The translations under genes and the position numbers were made by a program. The notes beneath the pieces are model-generated. The model made no database searches. It worked only from the letters and a program-made list of their open reading frames with translations, and was not told the DNA's origin. Below, in pieces: positions 1 to 5,226 of a stretch of 5,226 nt of DNA. Source of the DNA: JAZKFT01 sp043760535 (GTDB lineage: Bacteria; Bacteroidota; Bacteroidia; Chitinophagales; Chitinophagaceae); assembly GCA_043760535.1 (NCBI GenBank), contig JAYUOV010000116.1, positions 1-5,226 on the forward strand, in the 5' to 3' direction. Numbering within the stretch: the stretch's first letter is position 1; every line of letters begins with the position of its first letter.

Positions 1-136
1 TACGCTTCTATCCCTGCTATGCTCCGCTACAGTACATCAATCAGCATTTATCGGCAAGTTTTATAACCAAAAACACTAAACAAGCTAGTACAAAATACTT
101 TGCTTAACTAAATCTTTTACCCTTAACCTCATACCG
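1..136. other. Left-edge non-coding stretch, nothing recognised
   Basis: No convincing gene lies here. The plus frame starting at base 1 is open from the window edge and stops at 64-66, giving a tail of 21 residues that I do not recognise; it could be the end of a gene outside the window but has no family signature. The first 30 or so bases are richer in G and C than the rest, which is strongly AT-rich and looks like a spacer. No clear Bacteroidota promoter (TTG plus TAnnTTTG) was found for the downstream tatD-like gene; TACTTTG at 96-102 is a poor match. Confidence 0.5.
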
Positions 137-195
137 AATCAACTAATCAATAAATGATCCAATCAACTAATAAACCAATCAACTAATAAACTAAT
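137..195. repeat. Octamer repeat array upstream of the TatD gene
   Basis: The trinucleotide AAT occurs at 137, 145, 153, 161, 169, 177, 185 and 193, that is eight times at exactly 8-base intervals. The commonest unit is CAACTAAT (140-147, 164-171, 180-187), with variants CAATAAAT, AAACCAAT and AAACTAAT. Within it, 159-174 and 175-190 are a perfect 16-base tandem duplication. An 8-base period has no codon phase, so this is not a hidden coding repeat. The array ends 8 bases before the start codon at 204, so it probably lies within the 5' leader or promoter of the TatD/VWA transcript. Its function is unknown; replication slippage is the simplest origin. Confidence 0.85.
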
Positions 196-203
196 TTCGA
201 CCA

Positions 204-968
204 ATGATTTTAATCGACACCCATACGCATTTGTATGGAGCAGAATTTGATACCGACCGAAAGGAAATGATAAGCAGGGCAAGTGCAGAAGGCATCACAA
301 AAATGTACTTGCCGGGAATCGACAGCAGTGCTATTGAAAGCATGTTACAAATGGAAATAGATTATCCCAGCCAATGCCATGCCATGATGGGATTGCATCC
401 CTGCTATGTAAAAGAAAATTATAAAGAAGAGTTGCAAATAGTGGAGCAATGGCTGGCCAAAAGAAGCTTTGCCGCCGTTGGCGAAATAGGTCTCGATTTT
501 TACTGGGACACCAGTTTTAAAGCACAACAATACGAGGCATTTCACACACAGATCGGATGGGCATTGCATTACAAACGACCCATTGTAATCCATACCAGAA
601 ATGCCATGAGGGAAACGATAGATGTGGTAAAAAGCTATGCTGGCAAGGGATTGCATGGCATCTTCCATTGCTTTGGCGGAACGGTAGAAGATGCAAATAA
701 GATTATTGATGCAGGTTTTTACCTTGGTATTGGCGGTGTGGTTACTTATAAAAAATCGAGCCTTGCAGAAGTGCTGGCCAGCGTTCCGCTAAAGCATATT
801 GTGTTAGAAACAGATGCACCATACCTTACGCCGGCTCCTTTTCGTGGTAAAAGAAACGAAAGCAGCTATTTAAAATATGTGGTGGACAAACTCGTTGAAG
901 TGTACGGAGTTAGTGCAACCGAGATTGCCACAATTACCACTGCTAATGCAGAGCAGATTTTTAAATAA
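204..968 (+). CDS. TatD family metal-dependent hydrolase (putative DNase)
   Basis: The 254-residue product is a full-length cytoplasmic TatD-family hydrolase of the amidohydrolase TIM-barrel superfamily. Visible hallmarks, in order: the DTHTHL metal motif (5-10, H7 and H9), GLHP (63-66), GEIGLD with metal ligand E94 (93-98), IHTRNA with H130, FHCFGG with H155, ETDAPYL with D204 (202-208), and the PFRGKRNES signature (212-220). All expected metal ligands are present, so it should be active. Family members studied in E. coli and eukaryotes are Mg-dependent 3'-5' exonucleases or DNases, linked to DNA repair or nucleic-acid turnover; the physiological substrate of this one cannot be told from sequence, nor can TatD be separated from the YcfH and YjjV subgroups. 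The start places DTHTHL at the usual distance from the N terminus. No Shine-Dalgarno sequence is visible, as is common in Bacteroidota. The next gene begins 5 bases after its stop, suggesting cotranscription. Confidence 0.95.
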   Translation: MILIDTHTHLYGAEFDTDRKEMISRASAEGITKMYLPGIDSSAIESMLQMEIDYPSQCHAMMGLHPCYVKENYKEELQIVEQWLAKRSFAAVGEIGLDFYWDTSFKAQQYEAFHTQIGWALHYKRPIVIHTRNAMRETIDVVKSYAGKGLHGIFHCFGGTVEDANKIIDAGFYLGIGGVVTYKKSSLAEVLASVPLKHIVLETDAPYLTPAPFRGKRNESSYLKYVVDKLVEVYGVSATEIATITTANAEQIFK

Positions 969-973
969 TTATC

Positions 974-2512
974 ATGCCACATTTTACAAGAATTATTTTC
1001 TTAGGCTTACTTTTTTCAGCTTCGTTTTCACTTACAGCCCAACCCATTTTTAAGGGCATAAAAGAAAATATGGGCAAAGAAGTAAACGATCAGTTTAATC
1101 AGGTGCAGCCGGTATTTTCTACAGATGGAGCCACGCTGTTTTTTAGCCAGGGCAGCGGCGTTAATCAGCAGTTAGAAGTTTGGAAAACCATCAGCGATTC
1201 CATTGGCCACATCATTGGTAAAGAAAAAATAAAAGCCCTAAATCCCAATATTAACCAGCCCAAATACATGCTGCAATCTTTAAGCAGCCAGCAGTATTTA
1301 GTTAGTGGTTTTTACACAATTTACAATAAGCAATTAATCTACGGTCGTGGCATTTCGCTGTTCGATATTGCCAAAGCCAAAGATGATTTTGTTCCGGAAG
1401 TTTTAGAGAAAAAATCTTCCAAAACATTGGATTCTATTTTTCGCCGCAATGCCATTTTCCCTTTTTACCACCCTTTTTTACAATGCTATTTGTGGAGCCA
1501 AAGCGATGGCATCCAAAGCGATATTTATTTACTGTTAAACGAAGGCTCCAACTTTATAAAGCCTGTTATCATCAAACTTCCGGCTACTGTAAATACTGCT
1601 TTTAAAGAAATAACACCCTGGCTGGATGATGAAGGCCGCTACCTCTATTTTGCCAGCGACAGGCCCGGCGGCCTTGGCGAAACCGACATCTATGTAAGTG
1701 AAAGATTGGATGGCAGTTTTAGAAACTGGAGTGCCCCAAAAAATCTTGGGTTGGCAGTTAATTCCAACAAAGCAGATTACAATTTTATCATCAGTCCATT
1801 TGCCAGCCACGCATATTTTGTTTCGGAAAAAAACACCTTTGGTAAGGCGGATATTTTCCGCATCGGTTTACTACAACAGGATTCTACCGATGGCTTCTCC
1901 CCACTCCTTTTACCATCAGAAAAACCCGATACTTCTTTACAATTCAAACCCAATATTCATTTACCCAACAACATTACTTTTTTGCTGGACATTAGCCACA
2001 GCATGGCCGAAAGCCGGAAAATGATATTGCTTAAAAAAAGCATGTACAGGCTGGTTCAGCAATTACGGCCAACCGATAAAGTAAGCCTGGTAATTTTTGG
2101 CAGCGGTGTAGAAACCATCCTCAGCGGACAATTGGCCACCAATAAATCAGCAATTCTGGATGCCATACAAATGCTACATGCCAATGGCGGAGCTACCAAT
2201 ATAGGTGCCGGTTTGCAAAGGGCTTATGAGCAAGCCTCTCAACATTTTTTACCCAATGCCAATAACGAATTGTTTGTGGTAACCGATGGTGTTTTTAAAC
2301 TAAAACCAAAAGATGAACAACTGGCCGCCGCCAATAAAAAAATATTGTTAACCGCCGTAGTAGTGGGCAACGACCCCGAAACGAGTGCAGCATTTGCACC
2401 ATTGGTTTTAAAGGCCAACGGGCAAATGCTGCATATTAAAAATGAGGCCTACGATATTAATGTATTGCTGCAAAATGTGCGGATGAATGCGGCTGTAAAG
2501 ACTGTGAATTAA
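974..2512 (+). CDS. Secreted PD40 beta-propeller / von Willebrand A domain protein
   Basis: This 512-residue protein starts with a signal peptide (hydrophobic core about 7-20, likely cleavage after TA at 21-22), so it should be exported; no lipobox cysteine or later membrane span is seen. Residues about 40-300 look like a PD40/WD40-like propeller: QPVFSTDGATLFFSQG (45-60), then EITPWLDDEGRYLYFASDRP (212-231), GGLGETDIYVSE (232-243) and a further blade ending KADIFRIG (291-298), the style found in Bacteroidota PD40-OmpA proteins. From about 334 to 500 a von Willebrand A domain follows, with a complete metal-ion adhesion site: DISHS (D339, S341, S343), T408 in GGATNIGAG and D438 in VVTDG. It would bind a divalent cation and a protein partner, in the periplasm or at the cell surface. 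The VWA occupies the place where related proteins carry OmpA. No gliding or type IX secretion tail domain is evident. Function unknown; no metallopeptidase or enzyme motif seen. It is probably transcribed with the TatD gene. Confidence 0.88.
   Translation: MPHFTRIIFLGLLFSASFSLTAQPIFKGIKENMGKEVNDQFNQVQPVFSTDGATLFFSQGSGVNQQLEVWKTISDSIGHIIGKEKIKALNPNINQPKYMLQSLSSQQYLVSGFYTIYNKQLIYGRGISLFDIAKAKDDFVPEVLEKKSSKTLDSIFRRNAIFPFYHPFLQCYLWSQSDGIQSDIYLLLNEGSNFIKPVIIKLPATVNTAFKEITPWLDDEGRYLYFASDRPGGLGETDIYVSERLDGSFRNWSAPKNLGLAVNSNKADYNFIISPFASHAYFVSEKNTFGKADIFRIGLLQQDSTDGFSPLLLPSEKPDTSLQFKPNIHLPNNITFLLDISHSMAESRKMILLKKSMYRLVQQLRPTDKVSLVIFGSGVETILSGQLATNKSAILDAIQMLHANGGATNIGAGLQRAYEQASQHFLPNANNELFVVTDGVFKLKPKDEQLAAANKKILLTAVVVGNDPETSAAFAPLVLKANGQMLHIKNEAYDINVLLQNVRMNAAVKTVN
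2509..2512. other. Overlapping convergent stop codons in a TTAA palindrome
   Basis: The plus-strand VWA gene stops with TAA at 2510-2512 and the minus-strand sensor gene stops with TAA at 2511-2509, so both share the palindrome TTAA. There is no spacer and therefore no room for a separate intergenic terminator; each transcript must run into the other gene's coding sequence. Confidence 0.9.
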
Positions 2513-2922
2513 TTTCCTCCCGGCCTGTTTTTCTTCATACTTTGGCGCATTTCTCGGCGTCTTTTAATTTCATCCCTCACCACCTGGTGCCAGTCGCCTT
2601 CGGATTTAAGGAGGCGATTAAATTTATTAGGCCCAACGCATTTTACTAATTCCGGCCTGTATCGTTTGGTAAGATTCAGTGCTTTTTCTCTCATTTCAAG
2701 CTCATCGCCGGCATGGTCTTTACGCATTTTTCTAAGCTCCATGGTATATTGATTGTACACTGGCCAAAACTTTTGTGCCTCTTCTGGCGTAAGGCTTAAC
2801 TGCTTGGTAAGAAAAGCAATTTTCAGCGATTCTATGGCGTCTTCATTTCCACCTTCTTGCTGTGCAATAAGGCTTAAGAGTGGCGCTACGCTTATCAGCA
2901 GGGCTATTATCATCTTTTTCAT
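2509..2922 (-). CDS. Small exported Spy/CpxP-like protein, probable sensor of the ECF sigma system
   Basis: The 137-residue product has an N-terminal signal peptide (MKKMIIALLI onward, hydrophobic to residue 20, likely cut LIA|QQ), so the mature protein should be periplasmic. The mature part is helical, highly charged and basic at the C terminus. It carries ESLKIAFLTKQLSLTPEEAQ (31-50) followed by KFWPVYNQYTMELRKMRK (51-68), a pattern typical of Bacteroidota proteins annotated as sensors of ECF-type sigma factors and resembling Spy/CpxP helical chaperones with their LTxxQ-type motifs. One cysteine (C95) is present. It is the last gene of the sigma/anti-sigma block, 27 bases after the anti-sigma stop, which supports a role in envelope signalling; that role is inferred from neighbourhood and motif. 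A second in-frame ATG at codon 4 is an alternative start. Its stop overlaps the stop of the convergent VWA gene. Confidence 0.82.
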   Translation of the reverse strand: MKKMIIALLISVAPLLSLIAQQEGGNEDAIESLKIAFLTKQLSLTPEEAQKFWPVYNQYTMELRKMRKDHAGDELEMREKALNLTKRYRPELVKCVGPNKFNRLLKSEGDWHQVVRDEIKRRREMRQSMKKNRPGGN

Positions 2923-2949
2923 CTTCGTGTATTTATGTGTTATAAGTGC

Positions 2950-3750
2950 TTAGTTACTGGCAACATCCTCACCTTCATTTTTCAGGTACTGTTGCAGGTC
3001 TTCATCCGAAAATTCTTTTAAAAAATCCTTAATGTCATCATCTTCTACCTCTTGGTAGGCAATAGTATTTGGCTCAATATTGGTCGCTTCTTTGTTAAAA
3101 TAATTCTCAAGTGTGGTATCGGACAATTTAGAAAATGCTTCATTGATATTTATAGCCACGACCGGCTCAATTACTGTTTTTTTGTTAATGATGCTAAAAG
3201 TGGTAAAGGCCAATGCCCCGGTAAAACAGGCTGCCACAGCATATTTAAGCCAGTTGGTTTTTCTTTTTATTGAAATAACTTTTGTTTCGGCTGTTGCCGT
3301 TTCCTCTGTGGCTGGTTGCAGGTTTTCAAAATAACCCTGCGGCACAAAATGTACAGGCTGCTTATCTATGGTGTTAAGAATGGGAGCCAGTTCTTCCAGC
3401 TCCTGCTGCACTTCCATACCATGTATTTTACTGAGTAAAATATCGGGCAGCGATTCAAAATAGCCTTGCGGAACGGCGGTTTTACTTTCGGCTTTGTAAA
3501 TTTTATCCATCATCACATCGGCCAATCCTTCAAAATATCCGTTGGGCGTAGTGTAAAGGTTTTTGTTAGAAATATTTACAAGATGCGGTGCCGATGCATG
3601 GTTTTCATCCAGCCCAAGCTTTACCAAAACGGATGCTGCAAATGTTTCAAAATAATCGGCTGGCAGTTGGCAAGGCATTGCAACCGGGGTATTAACCAGT
3701 ACCGGAGCTATACTTTCTAATTCGTTTAATATTTGTGTGCGATTGCTCAT
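2950..3750 (-). CDS. Single-pass membrane anti-sigma-like protein with repeated P-x-G-Y-F-E motifs
   Basis: The 266-residue product has one clear membrane span (about 167-188, WLKYAVAACFTGALAF onward) preceded by the basic stretch KRKTN, so the positive-inside rule puts residues 1-165 in the cytoplasm and the acidic C-terminal part (189-266) in the periplasm. The cytoplasmic part holds four copies of a short motif: LPADYFETFAASVLVKL (29-45), TPNGYFEGLADVMMDKI (68-84), VPQGYFESLPDILLSKI (93-109) and VPQGYFENL (136-144). A second motif, ELExxAPxLNT, occurs at 10-21 and 117-128. It lies directly downstream of the ECF sigma gene. By position, topology and its resemblance to proteins often found beside Bacteroidota ECF sigma genes, I infer an anti-sigma factor binding the sigma through its cytoplasmic half and relaying a periplasmic signal. 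It lacks the zinc-binding HxxxCxxC motif of ZAS-type anti-sigmas. The tail (236-262) is rich in acidic residues. The function is not proven by sequence alone. Confidence 0.78.
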   Translation of the reverse strand: MSNRTQILNELESIAPVLVNTPVAMPCQLPADYFETFAASVLVKLGLDENHASAPHLVNISNKNLYTTPNGYFEGLADVMMDKIYKAESKTAVPQGYFESLPDILLSKIHGMEVQQELEELAPILNTIDKQPVHFVPQGYFENLQPATEETATAETKVISIKRKTNWLKYAVAACFTGALAFTTFSIINKKTVIEPVVAININEAFSKLSDTTLENYFNKEATNIEPNTIAYQEVEDDDIKDFLKEFSDEDLQQYLKNEGEDVASN

Positions 3751-3760
3751 GTTGGTAAAA

Positions 3761-3776
3761 GACTTATTGACTTATT
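3761..3776. repeat. Tandem octamer pair in the sigma/anti-sigma spacer
   Basis: GACTTATT occurs twice in perfect tandem (3761-3768, 3769-3776). On the minus strand, the transcribed strand here, it reads as CAATAAGT-type units and ends 10 bases before the anti-sigma start codon. The unit resembles those at 137-195 and 4450-4548. Two copies alone could be chance in AT-rich DNA. Confidence 0.6.
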
Positions 3777-3821
3777 AAAGGTTTATCTATAGTAAATAAA
3801 ATTATGTTTTGGGCTATTGTG

Positions 3822-4370
3822 TTAAACATTGGTGAGTATAAACTCCTCTACTTTTTTAGCTGCATGATGGTAGCTGGCTTTTAGTGCGCCTTCGCTTGTT
3901 TCCAATATACGGCTCATTTTTTCGTACGGCATTTCGTCGTAGTAGCGCAGGTTAAAAACAAGCCGCTGCCTTTCTGGTAATTTCTGTATGGCTAGTTGTA
4001 ATTTCCACTCCAGTTTGTTGGCGTCGAAGTTGGTATCGGCCCGTACTAAATTTTCCAATCCATTTTCTTCATCACTCAGGCTTACACTCGATTTACGTTT
4101 TTGCTGATCGAGGAAAGTGAGGCTCTCATTGGTTCCTATACGATATAGCCATGTATAAAGTTGGCTATCTTCTCTAAAATTTTCCAAGCCTTTCCACACT
4201 TTTATAAATACATTTTGCAGCACATCGTCGGCATCTTCATGCTGCACCACCATGCGGCGAATATGCCAGTAAAGCTTTTCCTGGTATTTTTTAACGATGG
4301 CCGTATAGGCTCTTTCTTTCGTGGAAGCATCACGAAACTGGTGTAACAATGTTTGATCGTCGAGGTGCAT
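3822..4370 (-). CDS. ECF-type RNA polymerase sigma-70 factor
   Basis: This 182-residue protein is a complete ECF (group 4) sigma factor, which directs RNA polymerase to a specific promoter set. Region 2 spans about 22-92: DADDVLQNVFIKVW (46-59) is the core-binding helix signature of region 2.2, and NFREDSQLYTWLYRIGTNES (64-83) covers regions 2.3-2.4, which melt and read the -10 element. A linker (about 93-120) precedes region 4 (about 122-178), with LPERQRLVFNLRYYDEMPYE (131-150) and the helix-turn-helix KMSRILETSEGALKASYHHA (151-170) for the -35 element. The C-terminal SnoaL-like or other extensions of larger ECFs are absent. The start is well fixed: an in-frame stop lies at 4424-4422, 17 codons upstream, with no ATG, GTG or TTG between. 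Gene order (sigma, membrane protein, exported protein) suggests one operon, perhaps autoregulated; its own promoter is not identifiable. The 71-base spacer to the next gene is long enough for a second promoter. Confidence 0.95.
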   Translation of the reverse strand: MHLDDQTLLHQFRDASTKERAYTAIVKKYQEKLYWHIRRMVVQHEDADDVLQNVFIKVWKGLENFREDSQLYTWLYRIGTNESLTFLDQQKRKSSVSLSDEENGLENLVRADTNFDANKLEWKLQLAIQKLPERQRLVFNLRYYDEMPYEKMSRILETSEGALKASYHHAAKKVEEFILTNV

Positions 4371-4449
4371 GCAGGGCAGTTTTTGGAATGTGCAAAAGAT
4401 ATTCCGTTTGCATGGACGAAGCTACATGCGGATAGTTTAATTGCTATTT

Positions 4450-4548
4450 GTCAATAGGTCAGTGGGTCAGTAAGTCATTAGTCATTGGTCGTTTAGTCAA
4501 TTAAGGTGAATCTTGATTTACTGACTTACTGACCCAATGACAATTGAC
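4450..4548. repeat. Long imperfect inverted repeat built from 7-8 base units
   Basis: The spacer between rsmI and the sigma gene contains a large inverted repeat. Its core, TGGGTCAGTAAGTCA at 4463-4477, pairs perfectly with 4522-4536 (15 base pairs). Beyond a single mismatch GTCA (4458-4461) pairs with 4538-4541, and after a small internal loop GTCAA (4450-4454) pairs with 4544-4548, for 24 base pairs around a 44-base loop. Each arm is itself periodic: GTCA starts at 4450, 4458, 4466, 4474, 4481 and 4496 with GTCG at 4488, spacings of 7-8; TGAC starts at 4522, 4530, 4538 and 4545. The hairpin begins 6 bases after the rsmI stop on the minus strand, so its transcript could fold and act as a 3' end or processing signal. 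No U tract follows, so it is not a classic intrinsic terminator. It could also be a remnant small mobile repeat; no coding capacity or target duplication was seen. Confidence 0.85.
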
Positions 4549-4553
4549 CTGTT

Positions 4554-5219
4554 TTATGGGCAGCCGCCAACTACCAGTACTATCTCTCCTTTTACCTGTT
4601 TTTCCCTAAAATAATCGGCTACTTCTTTAAGGGTTCCCCGCTTGTTTTCTTCAAACTTTTTGGTTAGTTCACGGCTTACGCAGCACATCCGTTCTTCTCC
4701 AAAGTATTTGGCTATTTCATCGAGGGTTTTTACAATTCGCATGGGGCTTTCGTAAAAAACCATGGTACGTTCTTCGGTAGCTAATTGGGTAAATAAGGTA
4801 TGCCTTCCCTTTTTTATGGGCGGAAATCCCTCGAACGTAAAGCGGTTAATGGGCAGTCCGCTATTTACAAGGGCCGGCACAAAGGCAGTGGCGCCGGGCA
4901 GGCATTCTACCTGAATATCGTTTTTTACACATTCCCTTACCAGCAAAAAAGCCGGGTCGCTAATGCCGGGTGTACCTGCATCTGTTAGGAGGGCTATTTT
5001 TTTACCAACCAAAAGCTGGTCTACCAAATGCTGCACTATTTTATGCTCGTTGTGCTGATGGTACGGCGATAGCGGTTTGGTGATGGAATAATGATTAAGC
5101 AACACCGAGGATGTACGGGTGTCTTCGCACAAGATTACATCGGCCTGTTTTAATATTTCTACTGAACGGAAAGTGAAATCGGCAAGATTGCCTATGGGAG
5201 TTGGGACGATGTGGAGCAT
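4554..5219 (-). CDS. rsmI: 16S rRNA (cytidine(1402)-2'-O)-methyltransferase RsmI
   Basis: The 221-residue product is a SAM-dependent tetrapyrrole-methylase-fold enzyme that 2'-O-methylates C1402 in the decoding centre of 16S rRNA, acting on the 30S subunit and, with RsmH, fine-tuning start-codon choice and fidelity. Family signatures in order: VPTPIGNL (5-12), ILCEDTRTS (29-37), YHQHNE (53-58), LLTDAGTPGISDP (77-89), CLPGATAFVPALVNSGLP (106-123), FEGFPP (129-134), TMVFYESPMR (152-161), SRELTKKFEE (182-191) and the terminal KGEIVLVVGG (210-219). It appears complete; lacking the longer C-terminal extension of the E. coli enzyme is usual for Bacteroidota forms. The SPMR motif has Met where His is commonest, likely a tolerated change. 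The start gives the normal distance to VPTPIGNL; it lies 7 bases from the window end, so the promoter and upstream neighbour are not visible. It lies on the same strand as the sigma gene but is separated by 183 bases containing an inverted repeat, so probably a separate transcript. Confidence 0.97.
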   Translation of the reverse strand: MLHIVPTPIGNLADFTFRSVEILKQADVILCEDTRTSSVLLNHYSITKPLSPYHQHNEHKIVQHLVDQLLVGKKIALLTDAGTPGISDPAFLLVRECVKNDIQVECLPGATAFVPALVNSGLPINRFTFEGFPPIKKGRHTLFTQLATEERTMVFYESPMRIVKTLDEIAKYFGEERMCCVSRELTKKFEENKRGTLKEVADYFREKQVKGEIVLVVGGCP

Positions 5220-5226
5220 GTTCTTA

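Noticed and set aside
137..195. CRISPR array or origin iterons
   Set aside because: The units are 8 bases with no spacer-repeat alternation, and no cas, rep or dnaA gene is nearby.
345..668. Minus-strand open frame of 107 codons inside the TatD gene
   Set aside because: It is the complement of strongly conserved TatD coding sequence, and its translation has no family features.
1535..2024. Open frames at 1535-1810 (minus) and 1698-2024 (plus) inside the VWA gene
   Set aside because: Both overlap the well-supported PD40-VWA coding frame and show no motif; they are shadows.
2753..3720. Plus-strand open frames opposite the sensor and anti-sigma genes (2753-2953, 3052-3273, 3113-3334, 3466-3720)
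   Set aside because: They are antisense to coherent genes with a signal peptide, a membrane span and repeats; hydrophobic runs in them simply mirror the complementary codons.
4393..4401. Possible -7 promoter element TATCTTTTG (minus strand) 23 bases before the sigma start
   Set aside because: It differs from TAnnTTTG by one extra T, and no convincing upstream TTG element lies at the right spacing.
4450..4548. Intrinsic terminator for rsmI
   Set aside because: The stem is long but not GC-rich, the loop is 44 bases, and no T tract follows on the minus strand; only a non-classical 3'-end role remains possible.
4161..4988. Plus-strand open frames at 4161-4346 and 4800-4988
   Set aside because: They lie opposite conserved sigma region 2 and RsmI motifs and have no independent support.

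Overview
This 5.2 kb stretch looks like ordinary chromosomal DNA from a member of the Bacteroidota, most likely the Chitinophagaceae or a close relative. The evidence is the style of the genes: a PD40-type beta-propeller protein, an ECF sigma factor next to an anti-sigma-like protein with repeated P-x-G-Y-F-E motifs, a small secreted LTPEEAQKFWPVYN-type protein, AT-rich spacers, and no strong Shine-Dalgarno sequences before the starts. The genus cannot be read from the sequence alone.

Layout. Positions 1-203 carry no recognisable gene. They end in an unusual octamer repeat array (137-195) that runs almost to the first start codon. Two plus-strand genes follow with a 5-base gap: a TatD-family metal-dependent hydrolase (204-968) and a secreted protein (974-2512) joining a PD40-like propeller to a von Willebrand A domain with an intact metal site. 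The plus-strand pair meets a minus-strand block tail to tail, with the two TAA stop codons overlapping in one TTAA palindrome (2509-2512). The minus-strand block reads, in transcription order, ECF sigma factor (4370-3822), membrane anti-sigma-like protein (3750-2950), and small exported Spy-like sensor protein (2922-2509). Further upstream on the same strand lies rsmI (5219-4554), a complete 16S rRNA methyltransferase gene whose start is 7 bases from the window edge.

How the genes work together. The sigma factor, membrane protein and exported protein form a probable cell-envelope signalling cassette: the exported protein would sense the periplasm, the membrane protein would relay the signal and hold the sigma factor, and the sigma factor would redirect RNA polymerase. 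The cassette type is familiar in Bacteroidota, but its signal and targets are not evident here. TatD and the PD40-VWA protein are probably cotranscribed without an obvious functional link. RsmI is housekeeping.

The least explained signal is non-coding. Three spacers (137-195, 3761-3776, 4450-4548) carry short arrays with 7-8 base periodicity and related units (CAACTAAT, CAATAAGT, CAGTAAGT, ATTAGTC). One of them is folded into a long inverted repeat. No CRISPR array, tRNA, rRNA, insertion sequence or obvious novel defence system was seen.
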